The notes under the pieces were generated by a model, which was given only the letters and a program-made list of their open reading frames with translations, was not told the origin of the DNA and searched no databases. 64,000 nt of DNA from NCBI GenBank assembly GCA_016178305.1, contig JACOTM010000070.1, forward strand, positions 1 through 64,000, written 5' to 3'. The translations under genes were made by a program, and so were the position numbers. Below are positions 1 through 11,300 of this stretch, one piece after another (position 1 is the stretch's first letter; each line of letters begins with the position of its first letter). The stretch comes from Flavobacteriia bacterium. Its GTDB lineage: Bacteria > Bacteroidota > Bacteroidia > Flavobacteriales_D > Crocinitomicaceae.

Positions 1-78
1 AATGTATAACTTTGTCCATGTGTTGCGGTATTTTTTTCTTTGCAGAACAAATATCACCTTTTTGGTGAAGCAACCGAC

Positions 79-125
79 ACCATAACATGATTGTTTATCA
101 ACATGTTATGGTTGTTTTAGTTTTT
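79..125 (+). terminator. Rho-independent terminator-like hairpin of a gene upstream of the window
   Basis: Perfect 11-bp inverted repeat ACCATAACATG (79-89) / CATGTTATGGT (102-112), followed by a T-rich tract. Confidence 0.6.
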
Positions 126-366
126 AACTGCGATTTTTGGGGATTATCATAAATAAAGGGATTTAAAAAATAACATTTAGCTAAAATGATAGTGTTAGAA
201 TAAATGATTAATAACTACGATTGGTCTTGATTTGAAATCCTTTTTTAGATTTGGAATAAATGAAATTAACGAATCATTTTTCAAAAAAAATATAATTGTT
301 TTTAGGTCGAAGCTTTTATTAATCAATTCATCTAATTATATTCGCACCCTTAAAGAATTTTTGAAA

Positions 367-2571
367 ATGGCAATAATTGGTAAAATTAGAGAAAAATCAA
401 TACTTTTAGTCGTAATTATCGGACTAGCATTATTAGCATTTATTCTTGGAAACTATGAAAAAATGTCTGGAGAATCAGAAGATGTTTTTGGTTTAGGGAC
501 GATTTATGGTGAAAAAGTTAATGATAAAAAGTTTTCTGAAGAAGCAGATAAATTTATTCAGCAAGATGCTCAACAGGCTCAGCAAGCTCAAAGAGAATAT
601 ACTGAAAAAGAAAAAGATGCATCAGAAGATAAAGCTTGGAACAATATCGTTCAAACAACGGTATTGCAAAAAGAATATGATGCATTAGGATTAGATGTAA
701 GCGAAGCAGAATTTGACGCGTATTTGTATGGTCGTGATGGTTTTACTGTTCTGCCAGAAATATTAAGAGATTTTTCGGATGCTACTGGTCGTTTAGATGA
801 GAAAAAGTTAGAAACAACTATTTCAAAAATGCAGACATCTGCGAATGCTGAAGATAAAAAGAGATGGGATGATATTAAAACATCTTTTAAAGAAAGACGT
901 AAACAAGAAAAATATTTTTCGATTATTAAGCAAGGCGTTTATGTAACAAAATTAGAAGCGAAAGAAGAGTATAAAGCTCAAAAAGAAATTAAAAATATTT
1001 CGTATGTTTTTAATAAATATTTTGACATCAAAGATGCAAGTGTAAAAGTAACGGAAGAGGAATTGCATGCATATTTTGAAGAACATAAAAATGAGAAAAA
1101 ATTCCAAAATATCTCAGATAGTAGAGAAGTGAAATACTTTGATATTATGGTTAGTCCTTCAAGAAAAGATTCTTCAGAATTCAATAACAGATTAGATTCA
1201 ATTAAAAAAGGATTTGGTACAGCTGTCAATGATTCATTGTATGTAATGAAAAACAGTGAATTAAAGTTTTACACTAAAAAACACAATGCGACTTTTAAAC
1301 CAGAAGATGATGCAAAAGCTCAAAAAGGGATGACGTATCCAAAATATATGGATACTGTATTTAAAACAGCTTCAGTAGGCCAAATTGTTGGTCCTTATCA
1401 AGACAATGGAAGCACACGTATTGCAAAAGTTATCGACTTTAATACGAAATTATGTAAGGTTAGACATATTTTAATTGCAGCTCAAAAAGGGGAAGACAAA
1501 AAAATTGCTGCAGCTCAAAAGAAAGCAGACAGTATCGTAAACTTATTAAATAAAGATAATTTTGCAGAATATGTAATGAGATTCTCAGAAGATCCAGGTT
1601 CAAAAGATAAAGGTGGAGTTTATGAAGACTTTTTAGATTATGAAATGGTTCCTGAGTTTTCTGCATTTGCAACAGATAAAGCAATTGGAACAATTGGAAC
1701 AGTGAAAACTGACTTTGGAATTCACATCATCGAAGTAATGGATCGTAAAACGGTTAAATTTCCGGTATTAGCTTTAATTCAACAAACGTTGGTGCCAAGT
1801 GAAAATACAATCGACAAAACAGAAAGCGATGTTTATAATATCTTATATAAACTAGATTCTAAAATTAGCGCAGAATCAGATTTAGGAAAAAAAATAACAT
1901 TGTTTGATACAATTGTTTCAAAAGCAGGTTATATGTCCCGACCTTTAAGAATAGAAACAAATAAACCAATGATTTATGGTTTCAATACGAAACCTGCAGA
2001 GGATAAAATATTAAAATTAGCATACAGTGAAAATGCAGAGGTAGGAACGTTATGTTCTAACCCTATAAAAGATAAAAATAGATATGTAATTGCTATTTTA
2101 GCATCAATTCGCGTAAAAGGTATTGCAGAATACAATGATGTAAAAGATTTAGTAAAATCGGAATTAATCAAAGAAACGAAAGCAAAAAGATACATTGCAG
2201 CGATGATGAATAAATCTTTAGGATCAATAGCTAAAAAGAATGGTTCACAAATAATGAAAGCAGATGTTACTTTTGCAAATCCTCAAATTACAGGTGCTGG
2301 ATACGAACCAGAGGTAGTTGGAGCGATTTTTTCACAATTGAAAGATGGTCAAAAAACATTACCTTTAAAAGGAGAAGCTGGGGTTTATGTTATTAAATTG
2401 AACAAAACCGTGAAAGCGCCAACAACAGCTAATTACAATGTTGAAAAAGAACAATTGCTAAATACAATCAAAGGAAGTATAATGAACCAAGCATTACAAG
2501 CCTTAATGAAAAAAGCAGATGTTATCGATAATCGTCGCTTTGTGAATGCAGGCATTCGAAGAGAAGCATAA
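367..2571 (+). CDS. Peptidylprolyl isomerase, SurA/PpiD-like, N-terminal TM anchor plus parvulin domain
   Basis: N-terminus MAIIGKIREKSILLVVIIGLALLAFILGN; rotamase motif KVRHILIAAQKG...FAEYVMRFSEDPGSKDKGG. ATG at 367 is preferred over the 232 ORF start. Confidence 0.88.
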   Translation: MAIIGKIREKSILLVVIIGLALLAFILGNYEKMSGESEDVFGLGTIYGEKVNDKKFSEEADKFIQQDAQQAQQAQREYTEKEKDASEDKAWNNIVQTTVLQKEYDALGLDVSEAEFDAYLYGRDGFTVLPEILRDFSDATGRLDEKKLETTISKMQTSANAEDKKRWDDIKTSFKERRKQEKYFSIIKQGVYVTKLEAKEEYKAQKEIKNISYVFNKYFDIKDASVKVTEEELHAYFEEHKNEKKFQNISDSREVKYFDIMVSPSRKDSSEFNNRLDSIKKGFGTAVNDSLYVMKNSELKFYTKKHNATFKPEDDAKAQKGMTYPKYMDTVFKTASVGQIVGPYQDNGSTRIAKVIDFNTKLCKVRHILIAAQKGEDKKIAAAQKKADSIVNLLNKDNFAEYVMRFSEDPGSKDKGGVYEDFLDYEMVPEFSAFATDKAIGTIGTVKTDFGIHIIEVMDRKTVKFPVLALIQQTLVPSENTIDKTESDVYNILYKLDSKISAESDLGKKITLFDTIVSKAGYMSRPLRIETNKPMIYGFNTKPAEDKILKLAYSENAEVGTLCSNPIKDKNRYVIAILASIRVKGIAEYNDVKDLVKSELIKETKAKRYIAAMMNKSLGSIAKKNGSQIMKADVTFANPQITGAGYEPEVVGAIFSQLKDGQKTLPLKGEAGVYVIKLNKTVKAPTTANYNVEKEQLLNTIKGSIMNQALQALMKKADVIDNRRFVNAGIRREA

Positions 2572-2587
2572 AAAATAGTATTATAGG

Positions 2588-2618
2588 AAAGCCTCAACAT
2601 ACAGTTGAGGCTTTTTTT
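2588..2618 (+). terminator. Rho-independent terminator
   Basis: AAAGCCTCAAC-ATACA-GTTGAGGCTTTTTTT. Confidence 0.9.
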
Positions 2619-2748
2619 GTTTACATTTTTATCTAATCGAGGAATTCGATGAAAATTTTAAACGCTGTTTTTAATATCAATTATCAATTGTTCATTAATT
2701 TATTTGGAAACAAGAAAAAACAATATAGTTTCCAGTTATCTTTATAAA

Positions 2749-3750
2749 ATGACAAATATTTTTTTATTTTTTATAGCATTAACTTTTGCTTTAGTTGGTT
2801 GTTCTTCTAATTCTGTTGAAGATCAACAACTGAATAATAAAAAAATGAATCCTTCAATTTTTAATTTAAATACTTTATTGACCGAAGATGAAAACGATGT
2901 ATCTTTTCCCATTTGGTTTAACGACTCCATTATTCGTTTAAAAAAAATTCATAAGATTACGCGTAAAACATTTTTATTAAATAGTATTCATATCACTCCT
3001 TTAAAGCAATTGAATCAAAAAATTCCACGCGAAATGAGAGAATATTATTTTAATACAAAAGGTAGTATTGTTCAATTAAATGTACATTATTATTACGATG
3101 ATAGAGAAATTGGTTCTATACTTTTTAGTTATACTGGTGAAAAAGATGCTTTTGGATATTCTCAAGTAAAACGGAAAACAATTGTAACGAAAACGACCAA
3201 ACGAATAGCTGAAACGCATGAATTATTTGATCCAGAAGTGCGTGAATTGGATTTCAAAATGCACATTAAACGCAAAGGAAAAAAGAAATATTTAGCCTAC
3301 CAGGACATGGAAACGGGTTCATTTTTATATTATATGTTAAACTCTGAATATTGGGGAGTTTTGTCCATAGATTCTATTTTACAACCAAAAGAACAAGATT
3401 TAATTGCTTGGGGAAATCCAAAATTCCCATCTAAAAAATATCAAATAGCAAATAAAGTGAATGAAAGCAACGTTAAAGAATATATCTACAACGAGCATCA
3501 GCATACATTACCTGCATATTGGTTGAAAAAAGAATATCCATTTGATTATAAACGCTCCTTTATTTTCAATCAAGCCGGAAACTGTAAAGGCTATATCGAT
3601 TCAACTTTTGCAGATGGTTTATATATAACCCGAATGATATCAACAATTTATTTTAACGCTAAAAAATTGCCCACAAAAATTATTCATAAAAAAGAAAACC
3701 CATCAACGGATAAAAAATATTTTTCAATCGAAGCTTATTTTTATGAATGA
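2749..3750 (+). CDS. Hypothetical lipoprotein
   Basis: Lipobox-like N-terminus MTNIFLFFIALTFALVGCSSNS; ATG at 2749 inside the ORF. Confidence 0.7.
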   Translation: MTNIFLFFIALTFALVGCSSNSVEDQQLNNKKMNPSIFNLNTLLTEDENDVSFPIWFNDSIIRLKKIHKITRKTFLLNSIHITPLKQLNQKIPREMREYYFNTKGSIVQLNVHYYYDDREIGSILFSYTGEKDAFGYSQVKRKTIVTKTTKRIAETHELFDPEVRELDFKMHIKRKGKKKYLAYQDMETGSFLYYMLNSEYWGVLSIDSILQPKEQDLIAWGNPKFPSKKYQIANKVNESNVKEYIYNEHQHTLPAYWLKKEYPFDYKRSFIFNQAGNCKGYIDSTFADGLYITRMISTIYFNAKKLPTKIIHKKENPSTDKKYFSIEAYFYE

Positions 3751-3791
3751 AATTTTTATAAAAACTTAATTAATAACTGATAAATAAAAAC

Positions 3792-6700
3792 ATGAAACAA
3801 CTAAATTTAATCGTATTCCTATTTTCGTTAATAGCTTTCACGAAAATAAATGCCCAAAAAATAGATACCGTTTCGTTGAATCAAAAAGTTTATTACGAAT
3901 ATCCATTTAAACAAAATTTACGTCCTTTTGATAGTTATTTCTTTATTTTTTCAATTAAACAATTGAAATTATTAGTTCTTGAATATTCAAAGAAAAAAGC
4001 GAATTCAACAGAAGAGCCAGCGCTCAATACGAAACAATCACGATTAGCAAAACATATTTATCGAAAACAAATACGAAAATATAAGCGCATATTTAAGAAA
4101 GAAGGTAAATTTTTTGACTCTCAACTGAAAGAAGCAATCATTAAAAATCCATACCCATTTTTGGAATCGTCTTATTCTTTTGAGAAAGATATTACGCCTT
4201 GTCTTGATAAAATTCCAGATGGGGAATATGTGCAGTTTTTTGAAGAATTTCCAATAATAATGCCGAATGGAACGTGTAAATTTGAAAATAATCGAGTTGC
4301 GGGAATCTTTCATATTAAAAACAATATGTTAGATGGAGAAGCTGTTTGGTTTAATTTCAAAGGAGACACTTTAAAACATGGAAAATATAACAATGGACTA
4401 AAAGAAGGTTTATGGAAAAATGAATTTCGAAAAGTAAAGCAAAATTTAAAAGAAGAAGGGAAAACTAGTTATGTTAAAAATGGTTATCCTTTAATTGATA
4501 CAACTATTGAAATAATTACTTATAAAAATGGAATGCGTAATGGGTTTTATAGTTTTAATAATGGTTGCAGATTTCCAACTTTAGAAGGGAATTATACAAA
4601 TAATGAGGAAACGGAAACATGGATAGAAAGGAAACCAGAACATTATATTGATGAAAATTATATTCGCCAAACTAAAAAAGAAAATAAAGTCATCACGGCT
4701 GAATATACACTTGATAAAAGTAAAACGGTTATTAAACAACCACTTGTAAGGTATATGCTGATTTCAGGACAATATTTATATCTTGAAGGGTATAATTTTG
4801 AGTCTAATTTTGAGCCCATAAATGTTACGAAAAATTTATATGAAATTCAACTAACTAAAATTGCAACTGAAACGAATTACGAAGATTCAGAAGGTGAATT
4901 TTCAGAAGATGTTTACATGGATGAAAATATAGATGAGGAATATCCTGAAGATGAATATTCAGAAGAAGAATATGAAATTGAAGAAGAAAATTTATTAGAG
5001 GAAGATTTCAATTATCAAAAATTTATTTTTGATCCAATATCAAAAAAATATCTCAAAAGAGGAAAAGTGATTGATAGCTTGGGTCTTGTTTTCAATTACA
5101 AAGGAATATATGAAAAACATTATCCAAATGGACAATTAATGTTTCGATATGAATTTAAAGAAGGAAAATTATTAAAAGAAGATACTCTTTTTTGGGACAA
5201 TGGAAAACCGTATGATGTCATAAATTTCCTTCCAGATTCTAATCAATATCTTCAAACAATTTTTGATTACGATGGCAAAATCTATCATGAAATTCTTTTT
5301 GATTCTTTAGGAGATTTTTTACGAATGAAATTTCAGCCTCAGTTGTATAAAACTTTCGAAAAAGAGGGGTTAAGCGTACGTGAATATCCTAACCGAGAAT
5401 TTTTTGAATATGATAAAATGGATTCTATTTCTTATTTTACGGAAAAAGATTCTGTTATTTTATGGAAATCTTGGAGCACTGTTGATACTTCCAAATTATA
5501 CGCAAGAATTTATTATCCCCAAACACGGACTTTAAAAAATTATGGTTATGCTGTCAATGGCCGAGTAAATTTAGAACAAGAAGCTGTTTTTAGTGAACAA
5601 TTTAATAATTGGACAGGATATTTGAATTTGTCCTTCAATGAATTTACGAATAAAACGACTCAAACAGCTAGTTATTATAACAATTACAACATGGTTATAG
5701 ATACAATTCCTATTCGAAATGTGAATGATTATGATAATAATTTTGATATTGTGTCAGATGAAATTTTATACCATCATAGTATTCCTTATTCAGGAAAAGT
5801 AAATGTTAAATTTAATTCAAAAACACCTGTTTTCAACTCAAAAAAAGGAATCAATTTTCAAATACCAAGGGAGTTATTTTTCCGCGAGAATTTAGAAAAA
5901 GATTATAACAATTATAAAAAATACGGGAAGTCTAAATACAGTTATTTGTATGCTTTAATGGATATTAGTGAAATAGAATCTGCAAATTTTAGTAGCATTC
6001 AATATTTGTTTTTTGGATTTTTAGGTGAATTTATTTCTCAACCGAATCTTGATGACGAATATTATGATGATTCAGAAGAACTCGATGATGAACGAAAAGA
6101 GCCCAAAGAAAAAAATCTGCCTGTTTTTTCAAAAAATCTGATCGGAAAATTCAAAAATGGGAAACCTGAGGGATTGTGGATTATCAAAGATCAATTTGGA
6201 AATACAATGTATGAAATTCCGTTTTTAAATGGTGAGATAGATGGTGTTTTAAAAATGTATTCCGATATTCTTCCCTTAAAAGATGATTATTATGTAGAAG
6301 AAAGTTGGGAAGAAACACCCAAACATAAAAAACATTATTTAGAATCAATAACAACGTATAAAAAAGGGTTACGCCAAGGAGAAGCATTGAGATACAATTG
6401 GAAAGGGGAGCTGATTCAAAAAGAAAATTATAAAGATGATTTGCTAAATGGTCCGGCAATCGAACGTAATAATCTAGCATATACGTCTAGTAATTACGAA
6501 GAAAATGCGTTAGATGGATATGTTGAAACGTATTTAACCATGAAAGATAGAGATACCACATTGCTTTATAGTTTAAATTTCCAAAATGGAATGCTGCAAG
6601 GCGAATCTAAGTCTTTTCATTTGAATGGTAAAATATCAAAAAGAGGCTTTTTCTTGAATGGGCAGCCAATTGATGATTATGAAGCGTTTGATTCTTTAGG

Positions 6701-7631
6701 AATGAAATACCATTATGTAAAATTTCAGTATTCTTTTCCAATTGAAGAAAAAATTTGGGAAGAAAGTGAACTGAGTGTCCGTTATTTATTTGATTGGAAA
6801 GATTCGATTTATTTCAGACCATCAGACATTACATCTTCTCAATCTTTAGACAAAGTTATGGCTGAACATGGAATTGGAATGGAGTATTTCAATAGACCAT
6901 ATTATGGCAGACCAAGTTTAGTTAGTAAAAGTAAGGTTAAATATCAATTAACAAAATACTACCCCAATGATACCATTGCGCGGGATGGATTTATGAAATT
7001 TGGTAAAAAAATAGGTCCTTGGGTTTTTTACAATTATTACGGACAATTGCTTTATAAAGTGAATTATTTCGATACCTTAATAAAACTCAATGATTCAATT
7101 TCATTTATTTCATCTGGAATTTATTCAGAGTACGATACATTAGGAAATATTATTTCTAAAAGTTACATCGTTGAAAAATATGAAAAATACGATTGTTCCC
7201 ATAGCGATCATTATGAAATCAGACAATTTTATACTTTTTGGGAAAAAGAAAATAGCAAACAAATTAATGGCTATGTAAAACATCATTACGATAATGGAAC
7301 GTTGCAAAGTGAAGGACAAATGAAAGATGGCCTACCTGTTGGGATTTGGAAATTTTATGACCCTTATGGCAAGTTGAATCAAGTAGGTTTGTATATCAAT
7401 GGAAAACGAGATGGAAGATGGCTCGGAGGAGATTTATCTAAAACCAAATATTTGGGTGATATTTGCTTAAATCCGAATTTACCTGATTTAGAAGAAACAA
7501 TAAAAATGCGTGAAAAACAATTGGATATTACCATTACGAATTATCATTTAGGAAAAGCAATGAACAAAGAATTTTACGATGTAGATTGGTCAGAAATCGA
7601 AAAAGAAGACGTAATTGAGGAAGGAGAATAA
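3792..7631 (+). CDS. Very large secreted YwqK/MORN-like repeat protein (paralogue 1)
   Basis: Signal peptide; repeated YxNGxLxxxGxxxxGxxxGxWxxYxxxG units; acidic low-complexity segment. Confidence 0.8.
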   Translation: MKQLNLIVFLFSLIAFTKINAQKIDTVSLNQKVYYEYPFKQNLRPFDSYFFIFSIKQLKLLVLEYSKKKANSTEEPALNTKQSRLAKHIYRKQIRKYKRIFKKEGKFFDSQLKEAIIKNPYPFLESSYSFEKDITPCLDKIPDGEYVQFFEEFPIIMPNGTCKFENNRVAGIFHIKNNMLDGEAVWFNFKGDTLKHGKYNNGLKEGLWKNEFRKVKQNLKEEGKTSYVKNGYPLIDTTIEIITYKNGMRNGFYSFNNGCRFPTLEGNYTNNEETETWIERKPEHYIDENYIRQTKKENKVITAEYTLDKSKTVIKQPLVRYMLISGQYLYLEGYNFESNFEPINVTKNLYEIQLTKIATETNYEDSEGEFSEDVYMDENIDEEYPEDEYSEEEYEIEEENLLEEDFNYQKFIFDPISKKYLKRGKVIDSLGLVFNYKGIYEKHYPNGQLMFRYEFKEGKLLKEDTLFWDNGKPYDVINFLPDSNQYLQTIFDYDGKIYHEILFDSLGDFLRMKFQPQLYKTFEKEGLSVREYPNREFFEYDKMDSISYFTEKDSVILWKSWSTVDTSKLYARIYYPQTRTLKNYGYAVNGRVNLEQEAVFSEQFNNWTGYLNLSFNEFTNKTTQTASYYNNYNMVIDTIPIRNVNDYDNNFDIVSDEILYHHSIPYSGKVNVKFNSKTPVFNSKKGINFQIPRELFFRENLEKDYNNYKKYGKSKYSYLYALMDISEIESANFSSIQYLFFGFLGEFISQPNLDDEYYDDSEELDDERKEPKEKNLPVFSKNLIGKFKNGKPEGLWIIKDQFGNTMYEIPFLNGEIDGVLKMYSDILPLKDDYYVEESWEETPKHKKHYLESITTYKKGLRQGEALRYNWKGELIQKENYKDDLLNGPAIERNNLAYTSSNYEENALDGYVETYLTMKDRDTTLLYSLNFQNGMLQGESKSFHLNGKISKRGFFLNGQPIDDYEAFDSLGMKYHYVKFQYSFPIEEKIWEESELSVRYLFDWKDSIYFRPSDITSSQSLDKVMAEHGIGMEYFNRPYYGRPSLVSKSKVKYQLTKYYPNDTIARDGFMKFGKKIGPWVFYNYYGQLLYKVNYFDTLIKLNDSISFISSGIYSEYDTLGNIISKSYIVEKYEKYDCSHSDHYEIRQFYTFWEKENSKQINGYVKHHYDNGTLQSEGQMKDGLPVGIWKFYDPYGKLNQVGLYINGKRDGRWLGGDLSKTKYLGDICLNPNLPDLEETIKMREKQLDITITNYHLGKAMNKEFYDVDWSEIEKEDVIEEGE

Positions 7632-7763
7632 TAAGTAACTATCTAAATTTAAAGAGTGATTTTGAATTATTATCTCCTTAGTTTTTAATTTGTTACAATT
7701 TTTACTTATATTTATCTTGAGCGAAGAGTTTTTTATGCTAAAAATTAACTCTATTTACAACAA

Positions 7764-8294
7764 ATGAAATTTAGAATTGAAGAAAAGATTCATGAGCTTA
7801 TTGATGGCTATTTTACCTTAATTATTAAATATTCTGTAGTTTTTTGTCTCGCTTGGATGCTTGGTATCTTGATTGTTTATACCTATCCTTGTATGGTTTG
7901 GAATGGCGACAAATATCCCCCGGCTTTGATTTTTGTCAATAATTATGATGTCGTAAATTGGATTCTTGCAATTGCTGCAATCTTGTACTATTCCAAACGA
8001 AAATTCAAACATTATCAATTAGGTTTAATTATTGAAATGAATTTTGAAAACAATAATTTTATTCAGCTTGAAATAATCAATACTCTAAATGGTAAATTAC
8101 ATGGTATAACACTTACGAAAGAAGATTTTAAGTTAATTAAAGAAGATAAAAACAGTAGTTTTTTTGGCAAACAAAGTGTTTATCATTTTTATAGAAAAGG
8201 GAAACTATTAACGAATTTAAACATAGAAATGACTGCTTGGAAGAGACATTCGGATGTAAAGAATATGCTTGCTAAATTAGATAGTTTTCTATAA
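7764..8294 (+). CDS. Hypothetical membrane protein (two predicted TM segments)
   Basis: ORF with hydrophobic segments near the N-terminus, between paralogues 1 and 2. Confidence 0.6.
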   Translation: MKFRIEEKIHELIDGYFTLIIKYSVVFCLAWMLGILIVYTYPCMVWNGDKYPPALIFVNNYDVVNWILAIAAILYYSKRKFKHYQLGLIIEMNFENNNFIQLEIINTLNGKLHGITLTKEDFKLIKEDKNSSFFGKQSVYHFYRKGKLLTNLNIEMTAWKRHSDVKNMLAKLDSFL

Positions 8295-8376
8295 CTTTAC
8301 TGGAATTAAAATATTTTGAATAGTATTGCTAATCGTTTTTTATACTTTAAGAAAGTTGTCATATAATCTATCATCT

Positions 8377-11300
8377 GTGAATTATAAAAATTATTTAATC
8401 TTTTTTATACTATTTTTTCAGTTATCTCCTTCATTCGCCCAAAAAGTGGATACGGTAACTTACAACCAAGAAAAGTATTTTGTTTATCCTTATAAAAAAG
8501 AATTTTCACCCCATGACGATTTATTATATGCTTTAAAAAAAAGAAAGTTTGTAAAATCATTTTATAAATTAACAGTTGGAGATCATAACTTCTCAAAAAC
8601 AAAAATAGTAAATATAAAGCACCATTTAAGGTGCGATAAGAGACTTTATTCTCAATTTTTTAGCACAAGATATAGTGGGTTTAGATATAAAAAAGCAATT
8701 CGAAAAAATTACGATCCTTTTTTAAATGTTACATATAATTTGTTTTTTGATTTAACACCTAATTTAGACACCTTACCAGACGGTATTTATATTCAATATT
8801 TTAATGATTTCATTTGTGGAGATTCAAAAGGAAAAATTCATATAGTAAAAAATAAGGTAGCTGGTATTTTTCAAATACAAAATAATTTATTGAATGGAAA
8901 AGCAATGTGGTTCAATATTCATGGAGACACACTGAAAAAAGGTAATTTTAAAAATGGATTAAAAGAAGGGAAATGGTATTTAGAAACACATAAAATTTCA
9001 TATAATTTTAGTCAACGTGAACGGTATGAAATTATTAAAAATAACGTTTATAAAATTGATACAACGATTGAGAAAATAACATATTTCAATGGATCTAAAA
9101 ATGGAAGTTATAGCTGTACGAAAATAGTAAATATCAATTCTGAAAATGTTTTTTATCAAGAAGGGTTTTATCGAAATGAGAAGAGTGTAGGAACTTGGAT
9201 TGAAAAGGAAAGTAAAAGATCTTATAGTAAAACATCAAATCAGATTCATGTCTTGTTTGATAAATACAATTTGACTTTAACAAAAAAATATGTCATCAAT
9301 GAATCTGATTCAATTTCAAAAAATTATTTGATTCGACCAAATTTAATTATTCCTAGTTTTTCTTATGATACAAATTATAATTTTTTTCCACATATCAGGT
9401 TTCCAAATTCTTTAAGACAATACTATGAGATAAATTATTCCACAAAAGAATGGAATGAAATTGGACGAGATTATGGATGTGGTTATGCAGATGTAACTAT
9501 TCAAAAATGGATGCAAAATGAAATTATTGATAAAAATGAAAATTCATTCAAGCATTTCAGTTCCATCGTAGATAAGTATGGAATCAAAATAAAATTTAAA
9601 GATGATTTAGAAAATTATTATCCCAATGGACAATTAATGTATAAAATACATTTTAACTCAGATAATACAATTCAAGAAGATACTATTTTCTGGGATAATG
9701 GAAAACCATTCGACATACTAACAAATAATAAAGATTATAATAATTATCGTCGTGAAATATATGATTATGATGGTAAAATTTATTATGATGTTATTTATAA
9801 TTATAAAGGAGAAGTACTTCAAATAAAGCATTCTCCTTTTCAAGAACGTACGTTATTAATTGACAATGTAATTGGAAAATATGAGTATGATTATATTCAT
9901 TATAATTGTTTGGTAGATTTTGATTTATTTCAAAAAGATTCAGTATTAATTTCAAAAAACTGGTTTTTACATGATTCTACTGCCTCATTTGTCAAATATT
10001 TTTTGAAAAATGAGCAAAAATTATTTCAAATCAATTATTCCATTACAGGTAAAATTATTGATAAAAAAGAACTGTTTTTTGATATAGCTAACTCTCATAT
10101 TATTTTGACAGAGTTAATTTTTTTCGATGATTTTTGTTTCGAGCAAAAAAGAATTTTAGAAAAAGACTCTATGAATATTTTAACAATTCTAAATGATGAA
10201 AATTTTTCTGATGAATTTATTTTCAAAAACCCAATAAGTAGAAAACTTTATAAAAACAATGAGTTATTTACAGGTGAAATAGAAATGCATTTTGGTAAAA
10301 GATATAAAAAAATAGAGAAAGAGAATAAAATTATTTATCGTTTTCCGCTACACATCAATGAAATAAAACATTTTAAAAAATATTCTCAAAATTCTCAGTA
10401 TCGTAAAAAATTATTGATAGACTATAACCAGTCTTTTTTGTTAGAAAATATAGAAATGCATGAGGCGATTAATAGACTTTTTTCACCTAATTTTTATTTA
10501 ATTGAAATAGGTAATTATTATGATCGAAAAGGAAATCAAAAATTTAAATTTTTAAATGGAGAAGCAACTGGAAAATGGCAAATTAAAACGATTCGTAAAG
10601 AGAAATATATTATTGATTATCGAAACAATCAAATAAATGGACAAGTGATTTATAAGTTAAATAAGAACCTATTTTTTTATAAAACAATTGCAGTTGAAAA
10701 TTATAAAAACGATACATTGAATGGTGAAAATTGGAAAGTATTTTTAAAAGAGAAAATAAAATCATTTTATATAAACGGTCAAAAAGAAGGAGATGAAATC
10801 GAGGTATTTAAAAATTATGTGTTTAAAAAAACTTATAAAAATGATTTATTAAATGGTCCAATGACTGTTTATGAAAAAAATGAGAAAACAAAAGATTCTA
10901 TTTTAAGATATAATGCATTTTTTGAAAATGGAGTTTTGAGTGGTGATGCGATATTTTTAATGCCAGACCAAACCATAAAATTTGAACTCAAAAATCATGT
11001 TTTTAAACAGTACGATACAAATCACCTATTACTAAATGAAGTAATTCTTGATGATAATAGGGTTAAAGAAGAAAATCATTTTTTGAATGGTTTTCTTGAT
11101 GTTAAATATCAGTTTGATTTGAAAGATTTTATTTTCTTTAGGCCTTCTGTTTTTTATGATATTGATTTCTTTTCAATTATTGAGGGTTCATGGAAATCAT
11201 TAGAAGAAAATTATTTATACGGAACAGATTATGAGTTTGATAATAATTTAGTAAATAAAAATTTTCATAATTATAAGATGATTAAATATTATCCAAATAA

